Shown: piece by piece, positions 43,148-51,681 of the stretch
Layout of the letters: the number at the start of each line of letters is the position of its first letter
Position numbering within the stretch: position 1 is the stretch's first letter
Source: Streptomyces malaysiense
GTDB taxonomy: Bacteria; Actinomycetota; Actinomycetes; Streptomycetales; Streptomycetaceae
Length of the DNA stretch: 64,000 nucleotides
Direction: 5' to 3'
NCBI RefSeq assembly: GCF_000980885.2
Contig: NZ_LBDA02000052.1
Location: 1-64,000, forward strand
Program-made: the position numbers and the translations under genes
Notes under the pieces: generated by a model
The model's database searches: none
Told to the model about the DNA's origin: nothing
Seen by the model: the letters and a program-made list of their open reading frames with translations, nothing else

Positions 43148-46100
43148 ATGCCAGAGGCACCGTGGCAGCGGGTGCGGATGGCCGACGTGCCGCCCCGGTG
43201 GGCCGCCGCACCCGACCCGGCCGACGACCCTGCCGGTCACACCCGGACACGGCAGCCCTCCGCCGAGGCCATGGCGTCGATCGCCCTGCCTCGGCGCAGG
43301 GTTCCGGCGGACCGCTTGCGGGGACGGGACGGACTGGTGGCCGAACTGACCGCCGCGGCGGCCGGACCCGGCGGGGACAGGGATCGGCCCGGGGTCTGGC
43401 TCCTGTCCGGCATGGGAGGGAGCGGGAAGACCACGATCGCCCTGGAGACCGCGCACCGACTGGCGGACGCGTCGACACGGGTGTGGTGGGTGTCAGGGGC
43501 GGACGACGGAGAACTGATCTCTGCTCTGCGGGCGGTGGCGTTCGCGGCCGGAGCCCGGTTGTCCGACTTCGGCAGGGCCCATCCGGCCGATGTGCTGTGG
43601 AACCGCCTCGACGCCCTCACCACACCGTGGCTGCTGGTCCTGGACAACGTCGACGATCCCGCCGTCCTGTCCAGCGGCGCCCCCACCGCCCGGGGTACCG
43701 GATGGCTGCGCGAACCGGCCCACCACTGGGGAATGGTGCTGGTCACCAGCCGTGAGTCACGGGAAGAGCGCTGGGGAACCTGGGTGCGCGGGGCGGATGT
43801 CGGGCTCTTGTCGAGCGAGGACGGCGCACGGATGCTCCTGGACGTGGCGCCGCAGGCGGGAACGGCCCAGGAGGCCCGGACACTGGCCGATCACCTCGGA
43901 GGGCTGCCGCTCGCCCTCGACCTCGCCGGCTCCTATCTGGCCCGCGCGCTCGAAAGCACCTGGCCGTCGCCTTCGGTACCGGATACCTTTCCCGCCTACC
44001 GCGCGAGCCTTGACGCACGACTGGCCGACATGGCCTCCGACCCGGACCGCGACCTCGAGCCCCATGAGCGGACCCGCCGCGCGCTGGTGAGCACTTGGGA
44101 ACTCTCCCTCGACCATCTGCACGGGCAGGGCATCGGCCTGGCGCGCCCGCTGCTGCGGCTGCTGTGCGCATTCGGACCAGCACCTCTCCCTTACCTGGAA
44201 CTCCTCGATCCGGAACTTCTCGCCCGCAGCGCACTCTTCGAGGACCCACGGCTCCCTCGACTCGAGGAGGCGCTGAACGGCCTGGCGGGCATGAGGCTCG
44301 TCACGATCGAGCGGACCCGCGAGGGCGAAGGTACGCGGGGCGCGGGCAGGCGGAGGCAGGTCACCATCCACCCGATGGTCCGGGCCGCCGGCCGGGCCCA
44401 CCCCGATTTCACCGCGCGGGCGACGGACATGCTCGCTCTCGTCGCCGACCTCCTGCTCGGTGTCACCGGCCCGCTGCGGCTCGCCGATCCGGCGGACTGG
44501 CCGGTGTGGCGGGTGATCGCGCCGCACTGTGGCGCAGCCCGCGTCCTGTTTCTCTCCTGCGAGTCCCGGCTCGGCGAGGACATCGACCCGAGTCTGGTCG
44601 CGGCGGCCACCGAGCCCTCCGTCGGTGTCGCTCAGTACCACAACATCGTCGGAATGTACGGCGAGGCGATCGCCGAACTCGACGCCGTCTGCTCGCTCAG
44701 GGCACGGCTCCTGGGCGACACCCATCCAGCCACCATCGTCGCGCGGCTCCATCTGGCCTGGGCACTACGCGACAACGGAGATCTCACGGAGGCGGACCGG
44801 CTCTACCAGGAGGTGGCTCTGGCCGCATCGGAGGCACTGCCGCCCGGTCATCCCTGTCTGCTGTCGGTCAGGACCGGCCGGGGGCGCGTGCTGCGGGAAC
44901 TGGGGCGCTACCAGGAGGCCGAGGAAGAGCTGCTCACCGCGCTCGACATGCGCCGGCGGGATGCGCGGGCCGCGCCTCTGGGCATTCTGCGCATCCGCCA
45001 CGCCCTGGCCATGCTGGCCCACAGACGCGGCCGGTACGAGGAGGCCGTAGCGGAACTGACGGACGTCCGCCGGCAGATCCGGGCACTGGTCTCGGAGGGC
45101 CATCCGGACGTGCCGGCTGCCGAAGTCCACCTGGACGCCCTGGCCGTGGAGGTCAGTCTGGTCCGCGCCCTGAGGGACGCGGGGTACGCGGCACAAGCTG
45201 CGGCCACTGCCGAGAACGTGGTTCTGGAGTACGGGCGCGTGCTGGCGCCCGACCACCCGCACCTGCTTCTCGCCCGGCACGAACGCGCCCGGATTCTCCG
45301 GGACCAGGAGTCGGACTGCCGGCTCCTGGAGCGGGCCAGGGACGAGTTCACCGACATCTGGAAGACCAACGAGCGCCGCCTGGGAGCCGACCATCCGGAC
45401 GTCATCGCCACCCGGCACGAACTCGGAACGGTCTGGCACCTCCTCGGGCGGCCCGATCTGGCCGCCGAACACTTCCGCGCGGCGCTCGAGGCAGGCCGGC
45501 GCCGGCTGGGGGAGGACCATCCCGACGTCCTGGTCAGCGCCCGTAACCTCGCCGACGTACTTTCCGGCCCGCGACCCCGGTCAGCAGAGGGAGAGACCGT
45601 GATGGACGACGAACACGACGATCGGAACCCGCCTCCGTCCGCCCCGGACCCGGCTTCGGTCACGCTGTCGTCAGCCTTGTCCACCGAGCACGACGACGTG
45701 GACCCGCCCGCGCACTCGGCTCGGTCCATGGATCGGTTCATCCATCCCCGTATGAGCCGGGGCGGCGTCAACCCGGGAGACGGCGGGTATTCACGAGCCC
45801 GCCCCGCCCCGAGCCCGGTGGTCCCGAAGCAGAACCCGCCGTCCCATACCTACCGCCCCGCTGCCGACCGTCCGCCCGAGCGGCCGTCCGGATCGGCCTT
45901 TCCGAGCACCACCGACCTGCGGGCCCTGGCAACCGGGCTGGAGCACCCCGACCTGGTCGAGCAGCTGCGGACCCGGCAACGCGGCACCCGGCTGCTCGCC
46001 CTCAGAGCCGTCCTGAGCCACGCTGACCTGCTCGGATCCGGTGAACCGGGCCGGCTGCCCCTTCCTCCTCAAGTACGGGCGGTTCTCCTGAGAGCGGACC

Positions 46101-47698
46101 GCGCCGACCCCGAGGCGGTCACCACGGTCCTGCTCCACCCGTCCGTCGGCCGCTGGCTCAGCAAGACGCTCCGCAACCGCGGCCCGGCTCCGGGCGGCTC
46201 GCCGGGCCCCCGGCCCACCGAGGACGATCTGCCCCATCTGCACGCCGTCGCGGCGGCCGCCGCCATCCGGGCGGGGGTGGACTTCACCCTCCCGGTCCCG
46301 GTCCGCGACGGGTTCGCCGTTCTGCCCGCGTTGGGCACCGCCGACCTGCGTCCCACCGACAGCGTCACGGCGCACATCACGGCCTCGGCGGGCCGGGCCG
46401 AGATCACGTGCGGTGGGACCACCGTCCGGCTGCCGCGGCCGGAGGGGTCGGTATCGTCCGGCTGGATCCCCGTGGAGAACGTCCACACCTCTGTCGGGTT
46501 CCGCTCCTTCGACCTCGTCCTCGACGACATGGACCCCTACCGGGAGACCGACGGCCCGGTGCCGCCGTCCCGCTTGAGCCCCCCGGAGAGCGACCGCTGG
46601 AAGCAGCTGACCGGTGAGGCCCAGAAGCTCCTGGCCGCCATCGGCACCCGGCGGGCGACAGCCATGGCCGTCGCGCTCACCACGCTGACGCCCCGCCCGG
46701 CCGAACCCGGCGGTGTGATGACCTCCATCTCGGGCAGCGACGCCTTCGGCGGCATTGTCCTCAGCAGTCCTCCGGACGCCGTGGAGCTCGCCGCGACCCT
46801 GGTCCACGAGTACCGGCACATGTTGCTGAACTCCGTCCTGGACGCCGTCGATCTCTTCGAAGAAGAAGAGGACGAGCAGAGGGACGGCGCGCTGTACTAC
46901 GCCCCATGGCGGGACGACCCGCGCTCGCTGCACGGTCTGTTCCACGGTGTCTTCGCGTTCTTCGGCGTCGTCGACTTCTGGCGCGGCCTGGGCCGGCACA
47001 CGGAGGGGGAAACCCTCCGGCGCAGCCAGTTCCAGTCGGCGTACTGGCGGCGACAGGCTTCGGACGCGCACACGACGCTGTTGAGGGTCCCCCGGCTCAC
47101 CGCGAGCGGAACGCTGTTCGCGACGATGATGACTCAAGCCTCGAACGGCTGGACCGAAGCCGATCCGCTCCCCGAGAACGTGGCGGCACTCGCCGAGGAG
47201 GCAGTGCTGGCCCACCGCGTACGCTGGCGACTGCACCATCTGCGGCCAGATCCGGCCGCGGTGGCCGAACTGGCCGAGGCGTGGTTGTCCGGTGAGCCGC
47301 GGCCGCGGTCCTCGGAGCCCCGTGTCCCGGTCGCGGTGTGCCCGGACCCCGACGTCCCCTCCCTCAACGAGCACACGATGCTGCTGTGCCGAGCAGCCTG
47401 TGAGCCGGGGACGCAGCGGGAGCACCCTCTGCCCGCGGACCCTTGGGCCCGCCTCCTCGTCACGATACGCAGGCGTGCCGCCCACGAAGCGGACGAGGAG
47501 GCGGCGATGCGGTCGCTGAGCCACGGTCCCGAAGTGGTCCGGGCGGTTCACGACCGGGTCGCCGCCCTGACGAACACGGCTCCTGACCCTGCGGCGCTGG
47601 CCGCCTGGGCCGGCACCGGCGACGACAGGGATCACCGACTGCTGCCGGTGATGGACTTCGGCCGGCGCTCCGACCGGGAACGTTCGTCGGATCGGTAG
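43148..47698 (+). CDS. STAND/NB-ARC ATPase - TPR - HExxH (peptide-modification type) fusion protein
   Basis: 1516 residues from ATG 43148. The NB-ARC-type NTPase occupies ~40-470: Walker A GMGGSGKTT (~residue 90), Walker B WLLVLDNVDD and the GLPLALDLAGSYL motif. Tetratricopeptide repeats follow (~490-815; ADRLYQEVALAASEALPPGH, RYEEAVAELTDVRRQIRAL). After a disordered acidic/proline-rich linker (~815-915) comes a domain with DLPHLHAVAAAAAIRAGVDF, FDLVLDDMDPYRETDG, LVHEYRHMLLN (His1220, Glu1221, His1224), YYAPWRDDPRSLHGLFHG (His1262/His1266) and FGVVDFW. This matches the HExxH (mod_HExxH/aKG-HExxH) domain otherwise found beside or fused to FxsB-type radical SAM peptide maturases. The frame is open and coding-like upstream to a CTG at 43037, so the true N-terminus may be 37 residues longer. 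An internal Met819 with AGAGGGAG upstream could start the C-terminal half separately. Confidence 0.88.
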   Translation: MPEAPWQRVRMADVPPRWAAAPDPADDPAGHTRTRQPSAEAMASIALPRRRVPADRLRGRDGLVAELTAAAAGPGGDRDRPGVWLLSGMGGSGKTTIALETAHRLADASTRVWWVSGADDGELISALRAVAFAAGARLSDFGRAHPADVLWNRLDALTTPWLLVLDNVDDPAVLSSGAPTARGTGWLREPAHHWGMVLVTSRESREERWGTWVRGADVGLLSSEDGARMLLDVAPQAGTAQEARTLADHLGGLPLALDLAGSYLARALESTWPSPSVPDTFPAYRASLDARLADMASDPDRDLEPHERTRRALVSTWELSLDHLHGQGIGLARPLLRLLCAFGPAPLPYLELLDPELLARSALFEDPRLPRLEEALNGLAGMRLVTIERTREGEGTRGAGRRRQVTIHPMVRAAGRAHPDFTARATDMLALVADLLLGVTGPLRLADPADWPVWRVIAPHCGAARVLFLSCESRLGEDIDPSLVAAATEPSVGVAQYHNIVGMYGEAIAELDAVCSLRARLLGDTHPATIVARLHLAWALRDNGDLTEADRLYQEVALAASEALPPGHPCLLSVRTGRGRVLRELGRYQEAEEELLTALDMRRRDARAAPLGILRIRHALAMLAHRRGRYEEAVAELTDVRRQIRALVSEGHPDVPAAEVHLDALAVEVSLVRALRDAGYAAQAAATAENVVLEYGRVLAPDHPHLLLARHERARILRDQESDCRLLERARDEFTDIWKTNERRLGADHPDVIATRHELGTVWHLLGRPDLAAEHFRAALEAGRRRLGEDHPDVLVSARNLADVLSGPRPRSAEGETVMDDEHDDRNPPPSAPDPASVTLSSALSTEHDDVDPPAHSARSMDRFIHPRMSRGGVNPGDGGYSRARPAPSPVVPKQNPPSHTYRPAADRPPERPSGSAFPSTTDLRALATGLEHPDLVEQLRTRQRGTRLLALRAVLSHADLLGSGEPGRLPLPPQVRAVLLRADRADPEAVTTVLLHPSVGRWLSKTLRNRGPAPGGSPGPRPTEDDLPHLHAVAAAAAIRAGVDFTLPVPVRDGFAVLPALGTADLRPTDSVTAHITASAGRAEITCGGTTVRLPRPEGSVSSGWIPVENVHTSVGFRSFDLVLDDMDPYRETDGPVPPSRLSPPESDRWKQLTGEAQKLLAAIGTRRATAMAVALTTLTPRPAEPGGVMTSISGSDAFGGIVLSSPPDAVELAATLVHEYRHMLLNSVLDAVDLFEEEEDEQRDGALYYAPWRDDPRSLHGLFHGVFAFFGVVDFWRGLGRHTEGETLRRSQFQSAYWRRQASDAHTTLLRVPRLTASGTLFATMMTQASNGWTEADPLPENVAALAEEAVLAHRVRWRLHHLRPDPAAVAELAEAWLSGEPRPRSSEPRVPVAVCPDPDVPSLNEHTMLLCRAACEPGTQREHPLPADPWARLLVTIRRRAAHEADEEAAMRSLSHGPEVVRAVHDRVAALTNTAPDPAALAAWAGTGDDRDHRLLPVMDFGRRSDRERSSDR
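45586..45604 (+). promoter_or_regulatory. Possible internal ribosome binding site and ATG inside the fusion gene
   Basis: AGAGGGAG lies about 8 nt before the in-frame ATG at 45602 (MDDEHDD), exactly at the junction between the TPR part and the linker. It may be the fossil start of a formerly separate HExxH gene, or a live start giving a ~698-residue product. Confidence 0.45.
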
Positions 47699-47760
47699 TC
47701 GCGGTGGTCGGACGGGCGGTGACGTCCGTCCGACCGCTGGAGGTCCGGTGGCTGTCGGCG

Positions 47761-47832
47761 GTCACGCGATTCCCCACGACCTGCATGATCGGCGTCACGC
47801 GATTCCCCACCCGCGTGGTCACGATTCCCCAC
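47761..47832. repeat. Three direct copies of GTCACG(CG)ATTCCCCAC
   Basis: Copies start at 47761, 47794 and 47818, unequally spaced, just before an IS21 istB relic. They may be IS21 end repeats, which are often multiple. Confidence 0.55.
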
Positions 47833-47834
47833 GA

Positions 47835-47960
47835 CCACCCTGGAGGGGTTCGACTGCGACGCCTCACCGAAGCTGCCCGCTGCCCAGATCCGCGACCTGG
47901 CCGCCCTGCGCGAACGGCCCCGGCTGCCGGCCCGACAAGCGACCGGAGAATCCCACCGAC
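47835..47960 (+). pseudogene. IS21 IstB-like fragment
   Basis: The plus strand reads TLEGFDCDASPKLPAAQIRD and then LAALRERP, the segment just before the Walker A motif of IstB helper ATPases; it then breaks off. The catalytic part is absent. Confidence 0.5.
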
Positions 47961-47987
47961 AAACCCGGCACACCCTCGAAAGGCTGA

Positions 47988-48851
47988 TCAGATCACCGGC
48001 GGCCCCGCCTCGATCCGGCGCATCACCGGGGGCAAGCGGTCCAGATCGGGGCCGGCCTGAACCTGCCGCTCGTCCCACCAAGTGGCGCCGGCGTCACGCA
48101 GCGGACCGATCACGTCCTTCGCCTTCACGGCATCCGAGGGCGTGGCCCCGCCGAGCACGAGCTCGAAAGGCCGCTCGGCCCCGCCCATACGGTACTTGCG
48201 CACATAACCGGCAAGATCCCGGACCTCCGCCACATCGGGCACATGCCCATGCCGGGCCGTCTCGAAGAGCGGTACCGCCCCGTCCCACCGTGCTGCCCGC
48301 CGCATCGGCGGGCGACGCGGCCAGAATCCGCCGATCCACACTGGCGGACCAGGCCGTTGCACGGTTGCGGGCAGCAGCGTCACGTCCCGGACCTCGTAGT
48401 GCCGGCCATGGTGGTCCACCGCCTCGCCGGACCACCAGCGCCTCAACAGCTCCAGCCCCTCGTCCAGCCGCTCGCCGAGGAGCCGCGGCTCGGTGGTGTC
48501 GCCGAAACTGCGGTACTCGTCCTCGACCGGCCCGCCCAGGCCGGCTGCGAAGATCACCCGGCCGCCGCTGAGCTGGTCCAGGGTGGCCACTTGGCGGGCA
48601 AGTTGCTGCGGACGATAACGGGGGACCGGTGTCAGCAGGGTGCCCAGCCGGATCCGCGAGGTCGCCAGCGCGGCCGCGGTCAGCAGCATCCAGGGGTCTC
48701 CGAAGGGGCGCCCCTGGTGTTGTCGGTGCAGTACGTGGTCCCAGACGAAGAGCCCGTCCCAGCCGGCCTGTTCGGCGGCGGCCGCCACAGTCGCGACGTT
48801 ACGGGGGTCGGCGAAGTCACCGAAGTTGGGGATGTTGATGGAGAAGCGCAT
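47988..48851 (-). CDS. LLM-class (luciferase-like, F420/flavin-dependent) oxidoreductase
   Basis: 287 residues forming a TIM barrel: SINIPNFGDFADPRNVATVA, GWDGLFVWDHVLH, SRIRLGTLLTPVPRYRPQQL, ATLDQLSGGRVIFAAGLGG and PPVWIGGFWPRRP. These blocks are standard for F420-dependent members in actinomycetes. The substrate is unknown. ATG 48851 is the family start. The gene stands alone, next to an IS21 relic. Confidence 0.9.
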   Translation of the reverse strand: MRFSINIPNFGDFADPRNVATVAAAAEQAGWDGLFVWDHVLHRQHQGRPFGDPWMLLTAAALATSRIRLGTLLTPVPRYRPQQLARQVATLDQLSGGRVIFAAGLGGPVEDEYRSFGDTTEPRLLGERLDEGLELLRRWWSGEAVDHHGRHYEVRDVTLLPATVQRPGPPVWIGGFWPRRPPMRRAARWDGAVPLFETARHGHVPDVAEVRDLAGYVRKYRMGGAERPFELVLGGATPSDAVKAKDVIGPLRDAGATWWDERQVQAGPDLDRLPPVMRRIEAGPPVI

Positions 48852-49204
48852 CCCAGCAGGATGCGTAACCGGCCGCGAAGGATCAATCGGATTCGGAACC
48901 AGGCGGCTTCCCGAGAGGACCCCGAAGACGCAGCACTACACGCACCCTACTGGGATCGCGGCCCGAGGCCGGACCGACGGCAGGGCCGCCCCCCCACTGC
49001 GGTGACGTCCGCGTCGGGAGAGCGAAACCACAGCACAGCAGCCGGACGAGGGGCGCGAGTCGTCGAAATGCTGGACGAATCCCGATCGCGTGCCCTCCCG
49101 TCTCCAGTGTCCTGGCCGCGCTTCTCAAGCAGCCTGGCCCGACTCGTCGTTGGTCTCAATTGACGTGGTTCGTCTTCCCGGTCGCCGCACTACTCTGTCG
49201 GGCC
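48852..49204. other. Divergent intergenic region, no gene
   Basis: About 350 bases between the LLM enzyme and the methyltransferase. Promoters of both probably lie here; no operator was recognised. Confidence 0.3.
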
Positions 49205-49849
49205 ATGAACGTGGACCGCTGGTTGGCAGACACCCGGACCTCCTACGACACGGTCGCGGTCAGCTATGCCGACCAACTACGCGAGGCGCTGGCCGGGGCG
49301 CCGTATCTTCGGGCGGCTCTGGCACTGTTCGCCGACCTGGTGCACACCGCCGGCGGCGGGCCGGTGGCGGACGTGGGCTGCGGACCTGGACACATCACCG
49401 CTCACCTGCACGATCTGGGTGTGGACGCCTTCGGCGTCGACCTTTCACCCGGGATGGTCGACGTGGCCCGGCGTGACCACCCCCGCCTGCGGTTCGAGGT
49501 GGGCTCGATGACCGACCTCGACCTCGCCGACGCCTCCGTCGTCGGCCTGCTCGCGTTCTGGTCGTTGATCCACGTCCCCGACGAAGCAGTCCCCACGGTC
49601 TTCGGCCACTTCCGGCGCGTGCTGCGTCCCGGCGGGCCACTGCTGCTCGGCTTTCACGTCGGCGACGGGTCGAGGCTGAAGACGCAGGGCTACGGCGGCC
49701 ATCCGATGAACGTCCACGTTCACCGCCGCCGGCCTGACCAGGTGGCGGCCTGGCTAGGCGATGCCGGGTTCACCGTCGAGGCCCGAATGCTGATCGACCC
49801 CGACGAGAGCGTTCCAGGTGCGGTCCTCTTCGCACGCCGCCGGTCCTAG
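49205..49849 (+). CDS. SAM-dependent methyltransferase (class I)
   Basis: 214 residues. Motif I is VADVGCGPGHITAHL, followed by an acidic residue at FGVDLSPGMVDVAR, motif IV region ADASVVGLLAFWSLIHVPD and motif VI LRPGGPLLLGFHVGD. The fold is Methyltransf_11/25-like with a small substrate cap. ATG 49205 is fixed by the typical YDTVAVSYADQL N-terminal segment. The substrate is unknown. Confidence 0.9.
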   Translation: MNVDRWLADTRTSYDTVAVSYADQLREALAGAPYLRAALALFADLVHTAGGGPVADVGCGPGHITAHLHDLGVDAFGVDLSPGMVDVARRDHPRLRFEVGSMTDLDLADASVVGLLAFWSLIHVPDEAVPTVFGHFRRVLRPGGPLLLGFHVGDGSRLKTQGYGGHPMNVHVHRRRPDQVAAWLGDAGFTVEARMLIDPDESVPGAVLFARRRS

Positions 49850-50422
49850 GTGCCGCAACAGGCACTAGCTTGACCTTTGACGTCCGGCGTCGAATGAACC
49901 GCTCCGGGATCTGTGGAGGTTCTATGCGTTGACTCCAGCCGCCGGTTGGGGCTGGTGTTGAGCGTAGCGGTTGGTCTCGTGCCCGGTGGGCGGCATGTCA
50001 CCGATCGCGCTGCGGAGGCGCTGGTCGTCGAACCAGTCGACCCATTCCGCGAGGTCGTTGGAACGTGGCCACCAGGCTCCGTCGACGTGTCGGGAGCCGA
50101 TGCCTCGCGTCTTCAGTGCGATTCGTGTGTCCGGTGTCCGCCGTACGTGGGAGTCGTGATCGCCGGGCTGGTTCTTGTTGTCATTGCCATGACATCTGTG
50201 AGCGTGGGAACGGCCTTCGTTCCGCCTGCCATCGCTCTTCCTCGCGTCGGGTCGTTGCGACTAGGGCCTGTTGTGAAAGTGCTGGTCACAGCTAGGGCCG
50301 TTGGGCACTCGGGGCCGCATGGACGACGTGCGTGCGTCTCGGCACACGCTGTTGTCTCAGCGAGCGGCGTGCGTCCCGGTGTTCGGGGCGCACGCCGCGG
50401 GTCCTGGTGGGGGTCCGGCGGG
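49850..50422. other. Intergenic with IS relics
   Basis: Holds an IS3 orfB tail (see 49925-50075). Near 50263-50300 are two copies of CTAGGGCC, one followed by TGTTGTGAAAGTG, a sequence often seen at ends of streptomycete IS5-type elements. No gene from 50100 to 50422. Confidence 0.4.
49925..50075 (-). pseudogene. IS3-family transposase OrfB, C-terminal tail
   Basis: The minus strand reads LAEWVDWFDDQRLRSAIGDM then PPTGHETNRYAQHQPQPAA, the C-terminal end of IS3 OrfB. Upstream it is joined to an unrelated piece (RHVDGAWWPRSNDL), so it is a chimeric scar. Confidence 0.75.
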
Positions 50423-51634
50423 TCACGCGGGGTCGCGCTGGACGGGGCAGGTCATGCAGCGCGGGCCGCCGCGCCCTCGGCCCAGCTCGCTTCCGGCGAT
50501 GGGGATGACTTTGACGCCCTGGTCGGCGAGGTAGGCGTTGGTCGTGGTGTTGCGTTCGTAGCCGACGACCAAGCCGGGGGCGAGGGCGAGGAAGTTGTTG
50601 CCGTCGTCCCACTGTTCGCGCTCGGCCGACCGGCCGTCCAGCGGTGCCGTCAGCAGCCGGACCGCGTTCAGGTCGAGGGCGCGGGCGAGCGAGGAGCCGA
50701 GGTCGTCGTCGGCGCTGACGTCGAAGCCGCAGGCGCCGACGGCTGGGGTCAGGGTCCAGGAACGCAGCGCGGGCAGCTGCGGGTAGAGCACGAAAGCGTC
50801 GCGGTCGACCATCGACAGTACCGTGTCGAGGTGCATGAAGGCTCGGCGGGCGGGGAGTTCGACGGCGATCACCCGGCGGAAGGCACCCTCCGCGAACAGT
50901 TCCCGGGTCAGCTGTTCCACTGCCTGTGGTGCCGTCCGCTCGCCCATGCCGATCATCACGGCGCCGTTGCCGAGGACGTGGACGTCGCCGCCCTCGACGG
51001 TAGCGGGGCCGTGGTCGTCGGTGCCGTCGAGCAGCGGCCGGGTGCCGGCGAACATCGGGTGGAAGCGGTAGATGGCGGCGCTGTGCACGGTTTCGCGACG
51101 GCGGGCGGCCTTGGCCATCGGGTTGATCGAGACGCGGTCGCCGATCCAGCAGGAATTGTCGCGCTGGAAGAGGTGGTTGGGCAGCGGGCTGAGCGCGAAG
51201 TCGTCGTCGTCCAGGGTGTTCCAGGCCAGGCTGTGCGCGCCGACCGGGTGCAGGTCGTGCTTGAGCACGCCGCCGATGAGGTGCTCGGCCAGGGCGGACG
51301 GGGTCGCGGCGTAGCACAGTTCGCGGATCGGCAGCACGAGTGCCGGGCCCACGGTGTCGTCGTTGACCACGCGCTCGACCACCCACTTGCGGGCCTCCGC
51401 GATGGAGAGGGTCTGCGCGAGCAGGTCGGCGAAGTAGTGGACGCGTACCCCGTTGTCGCGCAACACCTGGGCAAACGCGTCGTGTTCGGCACGGGCCCGC
51501 TCAGCCCACAGCACGTCGTCGAAGAGCAGGCTGTCGACGTTGCGCGGGGTAAGGCGGGACAGCTCCAGCCCAGGGCGGTGCAGCACGGCCCGCCGCAGTG
51601 TCCCGACCTCCGAGGCGACGTTGATCCCGGTCAT
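50423..51634 (-). CDS. arcA: Arginine deiminase
   Basis: 403 residues. Arginine deiminase hydrolyses arginine to citrulline and ammonia, the first step of the ADI pathway. Visible: N-terminal VGTLRRAVLHRPGLELSRLT, LPNHLFQRDNSCWIGDRVSI (substrate Asp), VEGGDVHVLGNGAVMIGMGE, MHLDTVLSMVDRD (catalytic His) and C-terminal GRGGPRCMTCP (nucleophilic Cys). ATG 51634 has AGGAG 7 nt upstream. It lies 47 bp behind the antiporter gene on the same strand; arcB and arcC face away on the other strand, completing the pathway. Confidence 0.97.
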   Translation of the reverse strand: MTGINVASEVGTLRRAVLHRPGLELSRLTPRNVDSLLFDDVLWAERARAEHDAFAQVLRDNGVRVHYFADLLAQTLSIAEARKWVVERVVNDDTVGPALVLPIRELCYAATPSALAEHLIGGVLKHDLHPVGAHSLAWNTLDDDDFALSPLPNHLFQRDNSCWIGDRVSINPMAKAARRRETVHSAAIYRFHPMFAGTRPLLDGTDDHGPATVEGGDVHVLGNGAVMIGMGERTAPQAVEQLTRELFAEGAFRRVIAVELPARRAFMHLDTVLSMVDRDAFVLYPQLPALRSWTLTPAVGACGFDVSADDDLGSSLARALDLNAVRLLTAPLDGRSAEREQWDDGNNFLALAPGLVVGYERNTTTNAYLADQGVKVIPIAGSELGRGRGGPRCMTCPVQRDPA

Positions 51635-51681
51635 GGTTCTGCTCCTGGTGGTGTGAAAGGGGACGAGGGATGTCAGAGGAC

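Noticed and set aside
43148..47698. Calling the HExxH domain an ordinary zinc metalloprotease
   Set aside because: The surrounding blocks (DLDD-DPYRETDG, YYAPWRDDP, HGVFAFFGVVDFW) fit the peptide-modification HExxH family better than any thermolysin- or M-type peptidase I know. The call remains to be tested.
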